A DNA stretch of 64,000 bases, taken from Cryptomeria japonica. Its lineage: Eukaryota > Streptophyta > Pinopsida > Cupressales > Cupressaceae. Made by a program: the position numbers and the translations under genes. Numbering within the stretch: the first letter of the stretch is position 1; every line of letters begins with the position of its first letter. This document shows, piece after piece, positions 34,738 through 46,019 of the stretch. The stretch lies in assembly GCF_030272615.1 (NCBI RefSeq), contig NC_081410.1:508483942-508547941 (forward strand). The letters run 5' to 3'. The notes beneath the pieces were generated by a model, which was not told the origin of the DNA, ran no database searches, and worked only from the letters and a program-made list of their open reading frames with translations.

Positions 34738-35384
34738 AACCTGTGGAGTTGGATTTTACTTGAAGACTTGGATCATTTTCTAGAAAGTTATCGCTATTGG
34801 TTTTTGAGACAATTTCTTGTTACCGATTGACAATTTCCTATTACCCGTTGCCTGGACCTATTTGCATTGGTGATCTACTAAATCTCTTCCATAGCTTGCA
34901 TAGCCCTGATCATTGATTCTGATGTTCCTTGGCATCTCATCAACCTTTTCCCATGATCTACTCTTCATCCTTTAAATTTTTCAGAGGAATTTCTTTTGGG
35001 GAGGTTGATCTTGTTGGTTTTGCATGTTAGGTCTTGTTCTTCGGGTTTTGATCCTCTTTGGGCCAACCGAATCGCCTTGCATCATATAAATTATTGTAAT
35101 ATATTATTAGAATGTAATCAAGAAGTTAGAATAAGCATAGAAGATAGATCTTAAGATTTGAGGTCCCGGTTGTGATCTATTTTGTATTTTGAGCATGTTT
35201 TAGGAGGCTTGTGAGCTAGTATTTGTAACTCAGTTGTTATCGGTTGGTTGTAAACAATTTTCATGCTATAATTCAATCTGTTCTACATTTCCTCTATCAT
35301 GTCTTTGTGTTTTCATTTTTTTTACTCTTGGTGATTGGTCTGGACTAATCTCTTTGAGGTCCCCCCTAGCTAGTGACTACTTCA
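34616..35384 (+). repeat. Gypsy-1 3' LTR
   Basis: 769 bp, TGATGCTAGAG ... CTACTTCA; matches the two halves of the 5' LTR. It is followed by AGTAA (35385-35389), the right target-site copy. Confidence 0.92.
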
Positions 35385-35389
35385 AGTAA

Positions 35390-37173
35390 GACTCCTTATG
35401 AGTTATGGTTTGGTCATGTTCCTACTATGAGATATTTCAGAGTATTTGGTAGCAAATGTTATATCAAGAGAGATGATGACATAGGAAAGTTTGATGCAAG
35501 AAATGATAAGGGATTTTTCTTGGGATATTCAATGAAGAGAAAAGCCTACCGATGGTACAATAAGAGATTGAGAAAGATAGTGGAAAGTGTAAATGTGAAG
35601 GTGGATGAAAACCTTGGGAAAAAGATTAGAGCATGTGGATATGATGATGGTCAACATGTTGTCCTAAACCCTATTCAAACTGAATAACTGAAGTAGACTG
35701 ATCTAGTAGAAATTTTTAATCTGGATATTGCCGCTATCAGTGGAGAGGTGTGGAAACCAGAAAATCAGAACAACCAGAAAAATTTGAGGTATGTAAGACT
35801 GAACCATTCAGAAAATTCTTATTCTTGGAGATAAAAATAAAGGTGTGATGACTAGAAGAATGTTAGTTACTGAAGAGGTATGTTTGATTTATAAGATTGA
35901 ACCTAAATATGTTGTTTAATCTTGCAAATATGAAAATTGGATGAGATCTATGGAAGAGGAAATAGATCAGATTAAGAAGAATAACACATGGGGGCTTGTA
36001 CCTAGGCCTAAGGATAATAATGTTATTGGTATTAAATGGGTATCCAGGAATAAATTGAATGAAGTAGCTTAAGTTGTCAGAAATAAAGCAAGATTGGTAT
36101 GTAAAGGATATTTAGAGAAAGAAGGAATTGATTATGAGGAGACTTTTGCTCTGATGGCTAGTCTTGAAGTTGTTAGACTGTTGCTTGCATATGTTGCCTA
36201 TAAAGATTTCAAGGTATATCAGATGGATGTCAAATATTCCTTTTTGAATGGTGATCTTGAGGAAGAAGTCTACATTGAGCAACCTGATGGATTTTCATTA
36301 TCAGATGATGAAGACATGGTAAGTAAAATGAAGAAAGCTCTTTATGGATTGGAGCAAGCCCCTAGAGCTTGGTATGCTAGATTGGATAAGTACTTGTTGA
36401 AATTGGGATTTAATAAAGGAACTTCTGATAGTAATATGTACTTTAAGATTGAAAATGATAACATCTTAATTGTTGAAGTCTTTGTTGATGATATTATCTT
36501 TGGAGGTGATGATGGCTTGAGCATGAAGTTTTTAGGTGATATGAAGAAGGAATTTGAGATGTCTATGATAGGTGAGATGAAATTTTTATTAGCTTTGTAG
36601 ATTTAACAGGCTTGAAAAGGTATCTTTATATCTTTAACTAAATATGTGAAGGAATTGTTAAAGTTTGGGTTAGATGACTCCAAACCGGTTGAAATTCCTA
36701 TAGTGATTGGCTGCAAATTATGTAAGAATGATGAATCTCTGAAAGCTAATAAGAGTTTGTACAGGTATAGACCAGACATTATGGTTTCATGGACTAGTAA
36801 GAAACAAGACTTAGTATCCTTATCTATTGTTGAAGTTGAGTACATTGCTGCTGTTGGTAGCTGCACTCAGGTGGTTTGGATAGAGTAAATGTTGAAACAT
36901 ATCAGAGCTATCTATGATAAGCCTACTCTCATATATTTTGATAATTCCATCGATATCAACATGTCAAAGAATCTGGTGCAATATTTAAATACTAAACATG
37001 TGTCAATCAAATATCATTACTTGAGGGAGAAAGTTAGTGAAGAGGAAGTACAGTTGGAGTACGTGTCTACAAAGGAACAAATTGATGATATGTTCACTAA
37101 GCCTTTGCCTATAGATATATTTGTCTATTTGAGAGACAAGTTAGGGGTATCCACCCCTCCTAATGAGAACTAG
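35390..37173 (+). pseudogene. Copia-2 reverse transcriptase and RNase H (second half)
   Basis: Resumes the Copia-2 polyprotein after Gypsy-1: KTPYELWFGHVPTMRYFRVF, then an RT domain (36094-36600) with [18 protein letters not shown] and FVDD ([12 protein letters not shown]) and a stop at 36598-36600. RNase H is damaged: YRY joins directly to RPDIMVSWTSKKQ (about 36765-36790), so roughly 95 codons including catalytic positions are deleted. The C-terminal part (SKNLVQYLNTKHVSIK, DMFTKPLP) ends at 37171-37173. Confidence 0.88.
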
Positions 37174-37449
37174 ATGCATTGAATTGCATCAATATGGTGG
37201 ACTTTAGAGTCTTATCTCTTTATCTGGATTGATGAGGCGGTGTTTCTCCTCTGGAGGAGTAGTCTGGTTATGTGTTTAAGGGGGAGAGTTTGGTTTTCTT
37301 ATCTTTGGCATTCCTATCAAAGGGGGAGAGATGCATGCAAAAAAATGTTTTATCTGCCCAATCTTAGGGGGAGCTTGTTGGAGATGTTTTTTCTTTGCAT
37401 TCATTATTTTCAACATTCATATGTTTCCATCAATGCAAAAGGGGAAGAT
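37174..37449 (+). promoter_or_regulatory. Copia-2 3' untranslated region with serial polypurine tracts
   Basis: Tracts at 37278-37288 (AAGGGGGAGAG), 37318-37330 (CAAAGGGGGAGAG), 37365-37374 (AGGGGGAGC) and 37436-37449 (CAAAAGGGGAAGAT) next to the LTR start. Confidence 0.72.
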
Positions 37450-37700
37450 TGTTGGACATTGTTGTTGCTAGGATATGTTGTTGTCATTGATGACAACATA
37501 TTCTCACTCTAGTGATTGCACATTGGCTCATTGTGATTATGTTTTGTTGGGATACATTCTCTATTTTGGTCTCATTATGTTGATTCACGTGTTACATGAT
37601 TTTCAAATACCAAGTGTGTTTTAAGCTTGTCTTTTCTAAATTAGAATGTGTATGTTTTGATGGGTTCCATTTGCAGCAAATGAATTAAATTCTATCAAGA
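37450..37700 (+). repeat. Copia-2 3' LTR, 5' part
   Basis: Starts TGTTGGACATTG after the polypurine tract and carries the perfect palindrome TGTTGTCATTGATGACAACA (37479-37498). The C-rich U5 end seen in the 5' LTR remnant is not found downstream, so the LTR is truncated; its right limit is uncertain. Confidence 0.65.
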
Positions 37701-40700
37701 GTACAATAACATAGTGTGAATTAGTGTGAGATGATTTAAGAGTGTGTTTCTCAAGTTGAATATTTATGTAAGGCATTTGTGTTCAAAAGTCTATCTTAAA
37801 AGATAAAATGCACATTGTTGTGAGTGTAGTGATCTTCTTCCGACTCTGTATTCCCTAAGAGATAAGCAATGGTCATGTTTTCTGACTTTCAGAATCAATC
37901 ATTAAAATCTATTTGCATTCAGTATTAGGATTAGTTTAGGAGTAGCATAGATTAAAATAGGTTTTAAGGTACCAAAAGATGACATAAGATAAGGTCCGAG
38001 CCAAGGGTACGAGTTTGTTCATTCTTTCCCTAGTATATTTTCATTGAAACATCTTCTTAGAGTATAGTGTCTTGTCAAAATATTGAGAATATCAAAGTGA
38101 CACTGTCATAGGGATACCCACATAGGTTTTATGGAGCTTAAAGAGTATAAAGTTGTAGTCAGGGCGATACACTTTGTTCATTGGCCAAATCTAGTCCTAT
38201 TTCTTAAAAATGAGTCAATGGCTATTTCTCTTGAGTATAGGAACCTATTGATTTGAACACCAACATGGCCTATCCTAATGGAAAGTTGTCAAAGATGGCA
38301 TGGGTTTCTTTCAGTCACTTTAGGCTTAGTTGTTCAGCTTGTTAGTTTGTGCCACGATTCAAGTTAGTGGTAGAGTTTTGCATTGATGTTTCCTTTGTCG
38401 AGTTGAGTGAATATGTGAGTGTGTTATTTCTATTTAATTTAAATTGTGGAATAATGTTATTAATTAAGGTTTGAATTAATTTATCCTATAGTATGATTAT
38501 TGGTTATTTATTTGATTATTTTATTTATTGTGAGAATTGTATTTAATCAATTGACATTAATTTAATCAATTTATTATTGATTTATTATTAATTTATTTTT
38601 ATTTATTGTTGAAAGTTTTATATATTTAATTACTTATTAGTTATTGCTTTGTTTTATTTAATTGTTAATTTATTAATTGAATCTTGATTTATTGATTTTA
38701 TTAATTTTTTTATTGTTTATTAATGATTTGATTTTGAAGATCCCTATTAATAAGGCTTTATTCATATAATTGTTTTAATTAATTTTATTGGGTGATGAAC
38801 TATTATTTAACGTGTTTATATAAATATTATATTATCGATAATTGCATATGTAATATAGTTTACCTACCCTTGCGTGTGAATGGTTGGTTTTTATTTGCTA
38901 GGTAAATTATATTGGGTGAATAATATATTTCTCAAAACTACGCGAGATAGGTCAATTATATTTTTTTTTGGAATTTTCTGATTGGTTGGCCTTACACTAT
39001 AGTTTTATGTTTAGTCTTTATTTATTTGGCTTTCTACAATTTTGTCGAGCTGAACATCTGATAACTTTCTAGAATTTGAATTTTGGATTTGGATTCAATT
39101 TGACGATTGGATTGAAGCTTTGGATTGTTTAGGAATTTTCTACTTTAGATTTTCAACCAATTTTGGATTGCGATTGCAGGTTGGTTTGAACTTCTTCAAA
39201 TTTTTGGTTTTCAGAAAGATTGTATTCTCTAATTGTTGATTGATATTGCTTTAAATGTTTTGGGGAAATTTGGAATCAAGATTTGTAGAATTTATTTTTC
39301 TTATTGTAAGGAAAGTGATTAGAGGGAAATTGTATTTCAATGCTTTTAATTTTCTAGATCTTGGTTGTCGGAAACTTTTTCTCGGTGAGTGACTGTGTAT
39401 TTTAAAAATTGAGTTTTAAAAAGATATTGGCTTGGTTTTATATTTGTTACTCCTTTGTGTTGTATCATCTGAGTCTCGTCCTTTTCAGTGCTTGTTTTGG
39501 TGATTATTTCTCTTTTGTTGCCAAGAGTTTTTTAACAACTCTCTAAGACTACACATTTGGGAGTGCACACCCTTCCAAGTATGTGAAAAGGTTGCAATTT
39601 AACCTTGTGGTACTTGCCTAGTGTTCTACATGCTATTGCAGTGTTGTTCTATCTCTCTCCTTGTGTATTATGCCTTATATGTGTTAGATTAGGCATTATG
39701 GGAGATGGTTTTTTTTTGCAGCTTTTTCTAGTGATTCTATTATTAATGCTTTGGGTTGTCCTCATTTAGATTTGGATCTTCTAGTCCCTCTATATGCATC
39801 TTGTGGGCCGTTTTGGATCCCTGGGCAATCTTAAGTCATTTTCTAGGCCTTGCATCCCTATTTTGCTTGATTTTCAGCATTCCTCCCAAAAGCACTACAA
39901 GATCAAATAGGGGCATTTTAGGACATACTAGGGGTGCTATGCTGCACCCTAGGGTGTTGTGGTATGTACCTAAGGAACTGGGAAAACTACCATGGGAGCT
40001 GAGGTCGTAAAACCTATTGTGCAAGCCAATTTACCAAAAATGATATCAAAGACACCTAGAATGCTACATAATAAATCATAAATGCTAGGGTATGTACTAT
40101 AAATGCTACCCAGGGCACTAAACTGCATACCAGAAGTGTGGGACTATTCTGAGGGTCCTAGAAAGTTAGTTTTTGGCATGTTTTAGTGTCTTTTTGGATT
40201 TTGTGATTTCAAGAGAGGCATGTGCAGACTGTGTTGACATTTTTCAAAATTTAATTTGATGTGATTTTATTATTTATGATGTTTCTTGTGTTTTTTAAGA
40301 GGATTCATGCCTTATCGTTGAGGTGTTTCATATGCGATATGTTGCTCTAGGGGGAGGGAGAAACCCTCATTGTTGAGGGATTTATTGTATGACTCAAGTG
40401 GGATGTTCTATGCCTAACTATAGAGGATTTGACATGATTTTTTATTATCATTTGGATTTAACTCATGATTAACCTTTATTTTGAGTTGGTTTGGTGAAGG
40501 CTCTCTTCCATGTGTATGGCTTATGTTTCCTTTTATGGTCAAATTGTTCTTAGTTTTATATGATTGTTCTTGTATCATGTTTTAGCCTTCATGATGATTT
40601 TCTATGTTCTTTGGATGTTTATTTTACCCTATGGTCTTGGTCCATTGTTGGGAGAGTGTGCTCTTGCATGTGTTGGTCCTAAGTTGTGAGTATTAGACCT

Positions 40701-42549
40701 CTAGGAAGGGGGTCTAGGCCTATGGAACCACATGAAGAGTTTAAGGTTTAATTTTCAAGTGATAACATAATTATAATTCATTAGTGGGATGGGTAATTAG
40801 GAATTTAGATAATAAAGATAAAGAATATGTTTTTGTATGCCCCAAATGGACAGACCTAGGGAGATGGATTTGGGATCTTAGATTGGAAAGACTGTTGGAG
40901 TGGTAACCCAATCTCCCTTGAGTGACTCCAAGGTGGAGAAAAATTCCATATGAGGTTAGCATATGATGACACTCTACCCAACATGTGTCCATTATCCATA
41001 TGTCTTATATTATTGATTCCACCTCTACAGGGTTTGTTGTTGATTTAGCCTTGTGTTGTGTTTGATCATTGATTCTTGATGTTACTAGATGGTTGTCATG
41101 TTTAGTCCCTTGTTTGTACGTCTCATCCTAGGTCTTGAGTGTGAGTTGGAACCTCATGTCATCTCCTAGCATGGGGGGTAATTCCAATTTGGTTCCGCAT
41201 GGTCGAGTGGTTTGATGCCTTCTTCCATTAAGACGTTCTTCTTTGATGCAAATGTGCATGAATTAGATTATTGGATTCTTAATTATTTGTATTTTCTCTT
41301 CGAGATGATTTTTATTTACTTAGAATAAGGAAACATTGTATCAAGATGATTAGTATATATAAAGGATATTATGTATCTTCATGTATTTGTAGATGAAAAT
41401 GAGATTGGATATGATGTAGTGGATTAGGAGAAGGGTTCATTGATCATTCTTGATGAATTGGATATTCATTTTGTGATATGAGATTACGAGTTCTATGGAT
41501 AAAAATAAATGACCTAGTATATATATATATTTGTGTTCCCCTTGAATTCATGAAATGGATTTGTGATGGTTAATCCTATGGAATGAAAGATGGAAAGTTG
41601 TTGTTATAATTCTTATCTAAACAAATAGGAATTATCTATGTGATATGGTTAAATAGATCTATGTTGCATTATGATTAAAGGAAGTAAGATTAGGTACTTA
41701 CATAACTTGTATTATTAAGTATTAGGATGTGATGTAGCAATAAAGAATATGTGTTTATTTTACAAACTCTTATCTATTAGGACTTGATGATGTAGAAACT
41801 ATGATCTAGGAAAAATGATGGTTCATGTTGAAGAAATGTTCATTATGTTGGGAATGAGATCCTAAGTTGAATTAGGGGATTGGAATATTAGATTATGTTT
41901 ATTTTTATAGTACTAAATATGATTATTGAAAATTGTTAGTAGCATGGTATCCTATTTGAAAGTAGATAAGTACTTTCTATTATAACCTTGCACCTGAATA
42001 TGGATAGAATTCTTGATGATATGTGCAATGGTTGTGCTTAAGGTAATTATCTAGTTCCATGTGTAGGAGATGGAAAAATGCATTTAGATTCATGATGAAT
42101 TAAGTGGTTAATGAATCAAGATGGGTGTTAGGAACATTTGGTTGGTATGCTAAAATGAACTTAAGAAAATATAATGTGAAAAAGTATGCATATGCATTAA
42201 CATTTATCCTGGTTGTATGGAAATTAAATGACTAATTGTATAATAAGATATGATGTTCTAGATGGATAAGTGATATGTTATAATTATGTCAAGTAGTGAT
42301 GTTGAGATACCCTAGGGAAAGGATATGCTTGTAAGAGTTTACTTGGTGATATGCTAATGTTCAATGATAATTCCGCTTGCATAATATGATTCTAAGGTTA
42401 TGTTCATATTAATTTATGTGACCTTGTAAATAAATAATTTGGCATTATTGTATATTAATGATAATATATAACTTGTAATGGATGTATTAAAAAATAATTA
42501 TCTCCATTTGCTAGTAGATTGTAGATTATTTCTCTAGGGTATTTTAGTT
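37701..42549. other. Long gene-free stretch, probably old repeat DNA
   Basis: I see no ORF with family character and no paired termini. 38400-38900 is extremely A/T-rich with repeated TTATTAATT-like words, and a short (AT)n run lies at about 41519-41531. Parts (39470-41230) read like an untranslated region or LTR of an old element, but nothing in the window pairs with them. Confidence 0.45.
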
Positions 42550-43074
42550 GGCATTCTTGTTGTCCAATAGAATATTGACGAAGACGTCATGCTAGGGCTC
42601 GTGAAATTGGTGCTAAAAATAATTCTTACCTAAATACACCAAGTCTTGATATAATTCAATTTTCTCAACCTTCGCCTAATCCTAGGGAAGAAGCTCAACG
42701 AAAATATCTAAGATGTAAAATAATTAAGACAAATGATGGTTCAAGTTCTATCCCTATTAGAGCTCCTATTTTTATTAATCTTGATGAAGAAATAGGTGAG
42801 GATATTGTTAATGATGAAAATGTTGATCCTAATATTTGAGATGATGAATATGAATATGATGTTGACAATGATTTATCTAAACAATTTTTGAAGACATTAA
42901 TGCTAGCTCCAAGTAGCAGACAAAATGACTCATCATTAGAGCATGGTCCTTATTTGGAACTTGTGATAGCTCTATCTACTATGCTTGATGTGGATCCTCT
43001 TTCATATTGTCAATCTTCCCAAAAAAATGACAAGCAAGATCAGGGGGCAAATGACTTGCTTGATTATCTCCATT
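42550..43074 (+). pseudogene. Coding-like remnant of unknown, probably retroelement, origin
   Basis: A frame with one TGA at 42837-42839 can be read across about 170 codons: RRRHARAREIGAKNN, then PNPREEAQRKYLR, an acidic Asp/Glu/Asn-rich part (DDEYEYDVDND) and HGPYLELVIALSTMLDVDP before TAG at 43074-43076. Base composition and the acidic low-complexity character look protein-coding. I cannot assign a family. Its position upstream of a possible LTR start (43818) suggests a Gypsy accessory region. Confidence 0.4.
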
Positions 43075-44503
43075 AGCGTTGTAGATTTTCTCTTTGTCTC
43101 TCCTTTCTTACTTGTTTGTGATGTTCCTCTATTTCTCTCTTAATTTTCCTATTTGTTGTCCCTAGTTTTTTCTACTTAAGGATGATGCAAAGCAATGAGA
43201 TCTCTTTTGGTCTCTCCTATATTGACTCAATAGACACATGTACCCTTCTTCCATAGTGGTTATGCTTTCTTTGGGGGATGAGGATTATTATATGCATATA
43301 TATATACATGACTTATCATAAAAAGCATACTTACCCCACCCTATGCTTTGTGTTTTGTGATCATTATTGTTTTATTTGTCCTCTCTTGGGGGTATATTAT
43401 TATTATAACTTTCTTGTCTTTTTGGGTGTATCCTACTTTAAATAGATTGCTCCCAGTGAGGCATACACAATCGATGTAACGTGGGGGCATACACTCTGCT
43501 CAATGATTCTCTCTCTTGCATATCTTAATACTTAAGTTACTTAACAAAATTAGCCTTTTGCTTTGTAATTTTGGTGTTTATATTATCATGACTCACAATA
43601 AGAGAACATTACTAGGCTTGTAGTCATGGTTCTCTCTTTCTCTTTCTTTCATGATGTCCCTTTTATCTTGTTATCAAAGTTGTAAGATCCTAAAGTCCAC
43701 TGGGGACTTGGTGTATCTTGCCTCCTTTACAATGTGGTGAAAGTTTTTCAATGTGATCCCTTTGTACTTTATCGAGAGTATGATTAAATTGATACTCCCA
43801 CTAAAGTGAGGGATAAATGTAGTATCCCAAAATCACACCCTTGTACAATTTTGATTGCATTGGGTTCCTAACTTAGCATTTACACCCTTTGGCTTGATTG
43901 GGACTTGATTATTCTCATTACCCTCATGTATTACACCATTTTTTACTTGTTCCACGGATTAGGCACCTTTTCCTAGCCCCAAAATAGAGTAGGCATAGGG
44001 TGTAGAACCTTGGTCATCACTAGGACCATGGCACCACACCATGATCCTCCTCATTTTGGTCCCCTCAAAAACTGAATTTAATATTTCAAATTTGAGCGGG
44101 ATTCCTAGCTTTGTGTCGGATCATATCAAAAAAATAAATTAGTTTTTCCAATGAGTAAGTATGAAAGAAGGCTTTCCCCACTCATTTTTACATCCACACA
44201 TATGAAATTCAATTTGACATTAAGAAATCAAGCATTCAAGAGGAATTGAGAAGCAATTAGTCTTTCTTTAAGCCTTGGAGCAGCAATAAAGTCAAGATTC
44301 AAGCATTAAGGTAGGAATATTTCAACCTCTTTTGTAAAAGACTTCAAAAAGCAATAATTATGTGTGGAGACAAAAAACATTTCACAAGATGTATATCATT
44401 CAATTTTCAATCATTATTCAACATCTCCCTCAAAAGGAGAATCTTCCATTACAACAATTTCAATTATCTTTATCTCAATTTCATGGTTAATTCTGAAATC
44501 AGG
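43075..44503 (+). other. Gene-free stretch with possible old LTR start at 43818
   Basis: At 43800-43830 a purine-rich stretch (CTAAAGTGAGGGATAAA) precedes TGTAGTATCCC, the usual arrangement of a polypurine tract and an LTR start. If real, the LTR is interrupted at 44504 by Gypsy-2 and may continue at 52190. No second copy exists in the window to confirm it. Confidence 0.4.
44499..44503. repeat. Gypsy-2 target-site duplication, left copy (TCAGG)
   Basis: Pairs with TCAAG at 52190-52194, one mismatch. Confidence 0.72.
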
Positions 44504-46019
44504 TGATGCAAAGCCCTACCCACACACCTAAGGACAAGCCCAAAAAAGGTTAGACTAATGACCCCTCAAATTATCATAAGGGTCCTGCAAGAAAGGACTC
44601 CACACCTTATATGAAACTACACACATATTCACTAGGATTGGGCCTACCGAAGATGAGTAAAAGTCCTTACTTTCTCAAACAAGCCTTACCGGTAACTCCT
44701 ACTCTAAGAGATTTTGGAAATGATCTATTCATGACATATAGGAACTATTCCAAACACTGGTTTTGGTTTTGGGCACCAATTCCTTGTACCTTCTTTGAAA
44801 ATCTACCCCCTAAGCTTGTAGCCCTATTTGGCGATAGAATGGAGCTTAACTCAAAAATATTCCACGCACTCATACAGAACAATTATCATTTTGGACACCC
44901 TTTTGGAAATTTTTACTGATCACCGAAATGGTTTGGCCATATCTGCTATTACTAGGTTTGTTCCCTTTAGCGGCTAAGAGACTTAATAGTGGCAATTAGC
45001 CCTATTTTCCAAAGCAACTACCTTTACGAGTACACCAAATGAAACATAAACTTTATGGGAATGTGGGGGATAGTTAGAAACCTCTAGTTCCAGGGTTGTA
45101 CACCTAGAATCCACTGCTATGACAACTTATGATGACTATCCTAAATCTTGTCCTAGGTAGTCACATAGAGATGCCTACCTAATATTGCTCCTTTCTCCAC
45201 ACAACAAAGTTTCCCCTACAACAAACCATGAAAACACTAAATTAAAGAGGCTTATCCTACATCCCTCCAAAGGAAGAGTCTTCTAATGGACTAGAATGCA
45301 AGATAAAGCCATTTTTGTTCGGAACCCTCTCCAAACCCTCACTATCCGGGTTACAGTCAGAAGAATGGAGGATTCTCTCTACTCTAGAATAGTTAAGAGC
45401 TTAGAACACCACAAAAAGAAATATATTTCATCTCCCTATCTACTCCATGCATGGTGGGATTCAAATCAATCCGTACAGGCATGTGCAACTCCTGAAAACT
45501 CAGTATTTCTGGGAAAACTTAAGTATTTTGTGTATTATTGCTTCACAAATTTCAACTACAATAGCAACAACCTTGGAAATCATTTCCAAAAGGCTTATAA
45601 AAATCTCCAATGGTTTCCCATCCAATTTGGAGTAGGTTGGAGCCATTGAAAAGCTTCCCCCAACTGATTTTTAAAAAGTTGCACTTCTTTACTCAAAAGT
45701 TGCATTTTACAAAAGTTACATTTTTGCATTTTTCTACAAAATGTTATCATATTGGCTAAGGTTGGAATCCACATACATGGATCAACCAAACACTCATGAA
45801 ACATGTCTAAAACCTATCAAACAAAAATCTATACCATCTATTACCCCTATTGACCACATTGTCCCAATTGGCTTCTCAACTTGCCTAATTGGTGACGTGG
45901 GCTTACATGGTGGGGTCTATTTGTATACATGAAACACAAGACACACTAAGACACCCTAATGATCCAGTTCTTCATCCTTAGGGTCATGAATATCTTTTTG
46001 ATGAGGTACTCCTACACCA
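44504..46019 (-). repeat. Gypsy-2 3' LTR
   Basis: 1,516 bp, plus-strand limits TGATGCAAAGC ... CCTACACCA. It aligns over its full length with 50676-52189. It contains short repeated AAAAGTTGCA words near 45675-45720. The chromodomain reading frame enters it for about 64 bases. Confidence 0.93.

Larger units (their letters stand above)
16061..35384 (+). mobile_element. Gypsy-1, chromovirus interrupted by two Copia elements
   Basis: Ty3/Gypsy element on the plus strand: split 5' LTR (16061-16432 and 23020-23388), primer site (23391-23402), gag (23497-24687), protease/RT/RNase H (31262-33240), integrase and chromodomain (33240-34737), 3' LTR (34616-35384). Without the two inserted Copias it is about 6.17 kb. 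The gag frame ends with TGT at 24687 and continues at 31262 with no base lost, exactly as expected for a clean 5-bp duplication insertion by Copia-4. The host is Copia-2. Confidence 0.93.
6934..37700 (+). mobile_element. Copia-2, old host element of the nest (interrupted)
   Basis: This is the oldest layer. Reading outward-in, its parts are a truncated 5' LTR (about 6934-7184), primer site (7187-7198), gag to integrase (13932-16055), the integrase/RT linker to RNase H (35390-37173), a 3' untranslated region with several polypurine tracts, and the start of a 3' LTR (37450 onward; right limit uncertain). NA-1 (7221-13907) interrupts the leader. Gypsy-1 (16061-35384), itself carrying Copia-3 and Copia-4, interrupts the coding region. 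Across the Gypsy-1 junction the translation continues sensibly (…DTGKTPYELWFG) once Gypsy-1 and one 5-bp target copy are set aside, which establishes that both halves belong together. Confidence 0.88.

Noticed and set aside
39756-40010. Open frame of 84 codons in the gene-free stretch
   Set aside because: No family resemblance, no conserved partner; overlapping frame on the other strand is as long.
44611-44919. Open frame of about 100 codons, repeated at 50783-51148
   Set aside because: It lies antisense in both Gypsy-2 LTRs; duplication reflects the LTR pair, not a gene family.
45296-45649. Open frame repeated near 51467
   Set aside because: Also inside the paired Gypsy-2 LTRs and antisense to the element; no protein-family character.
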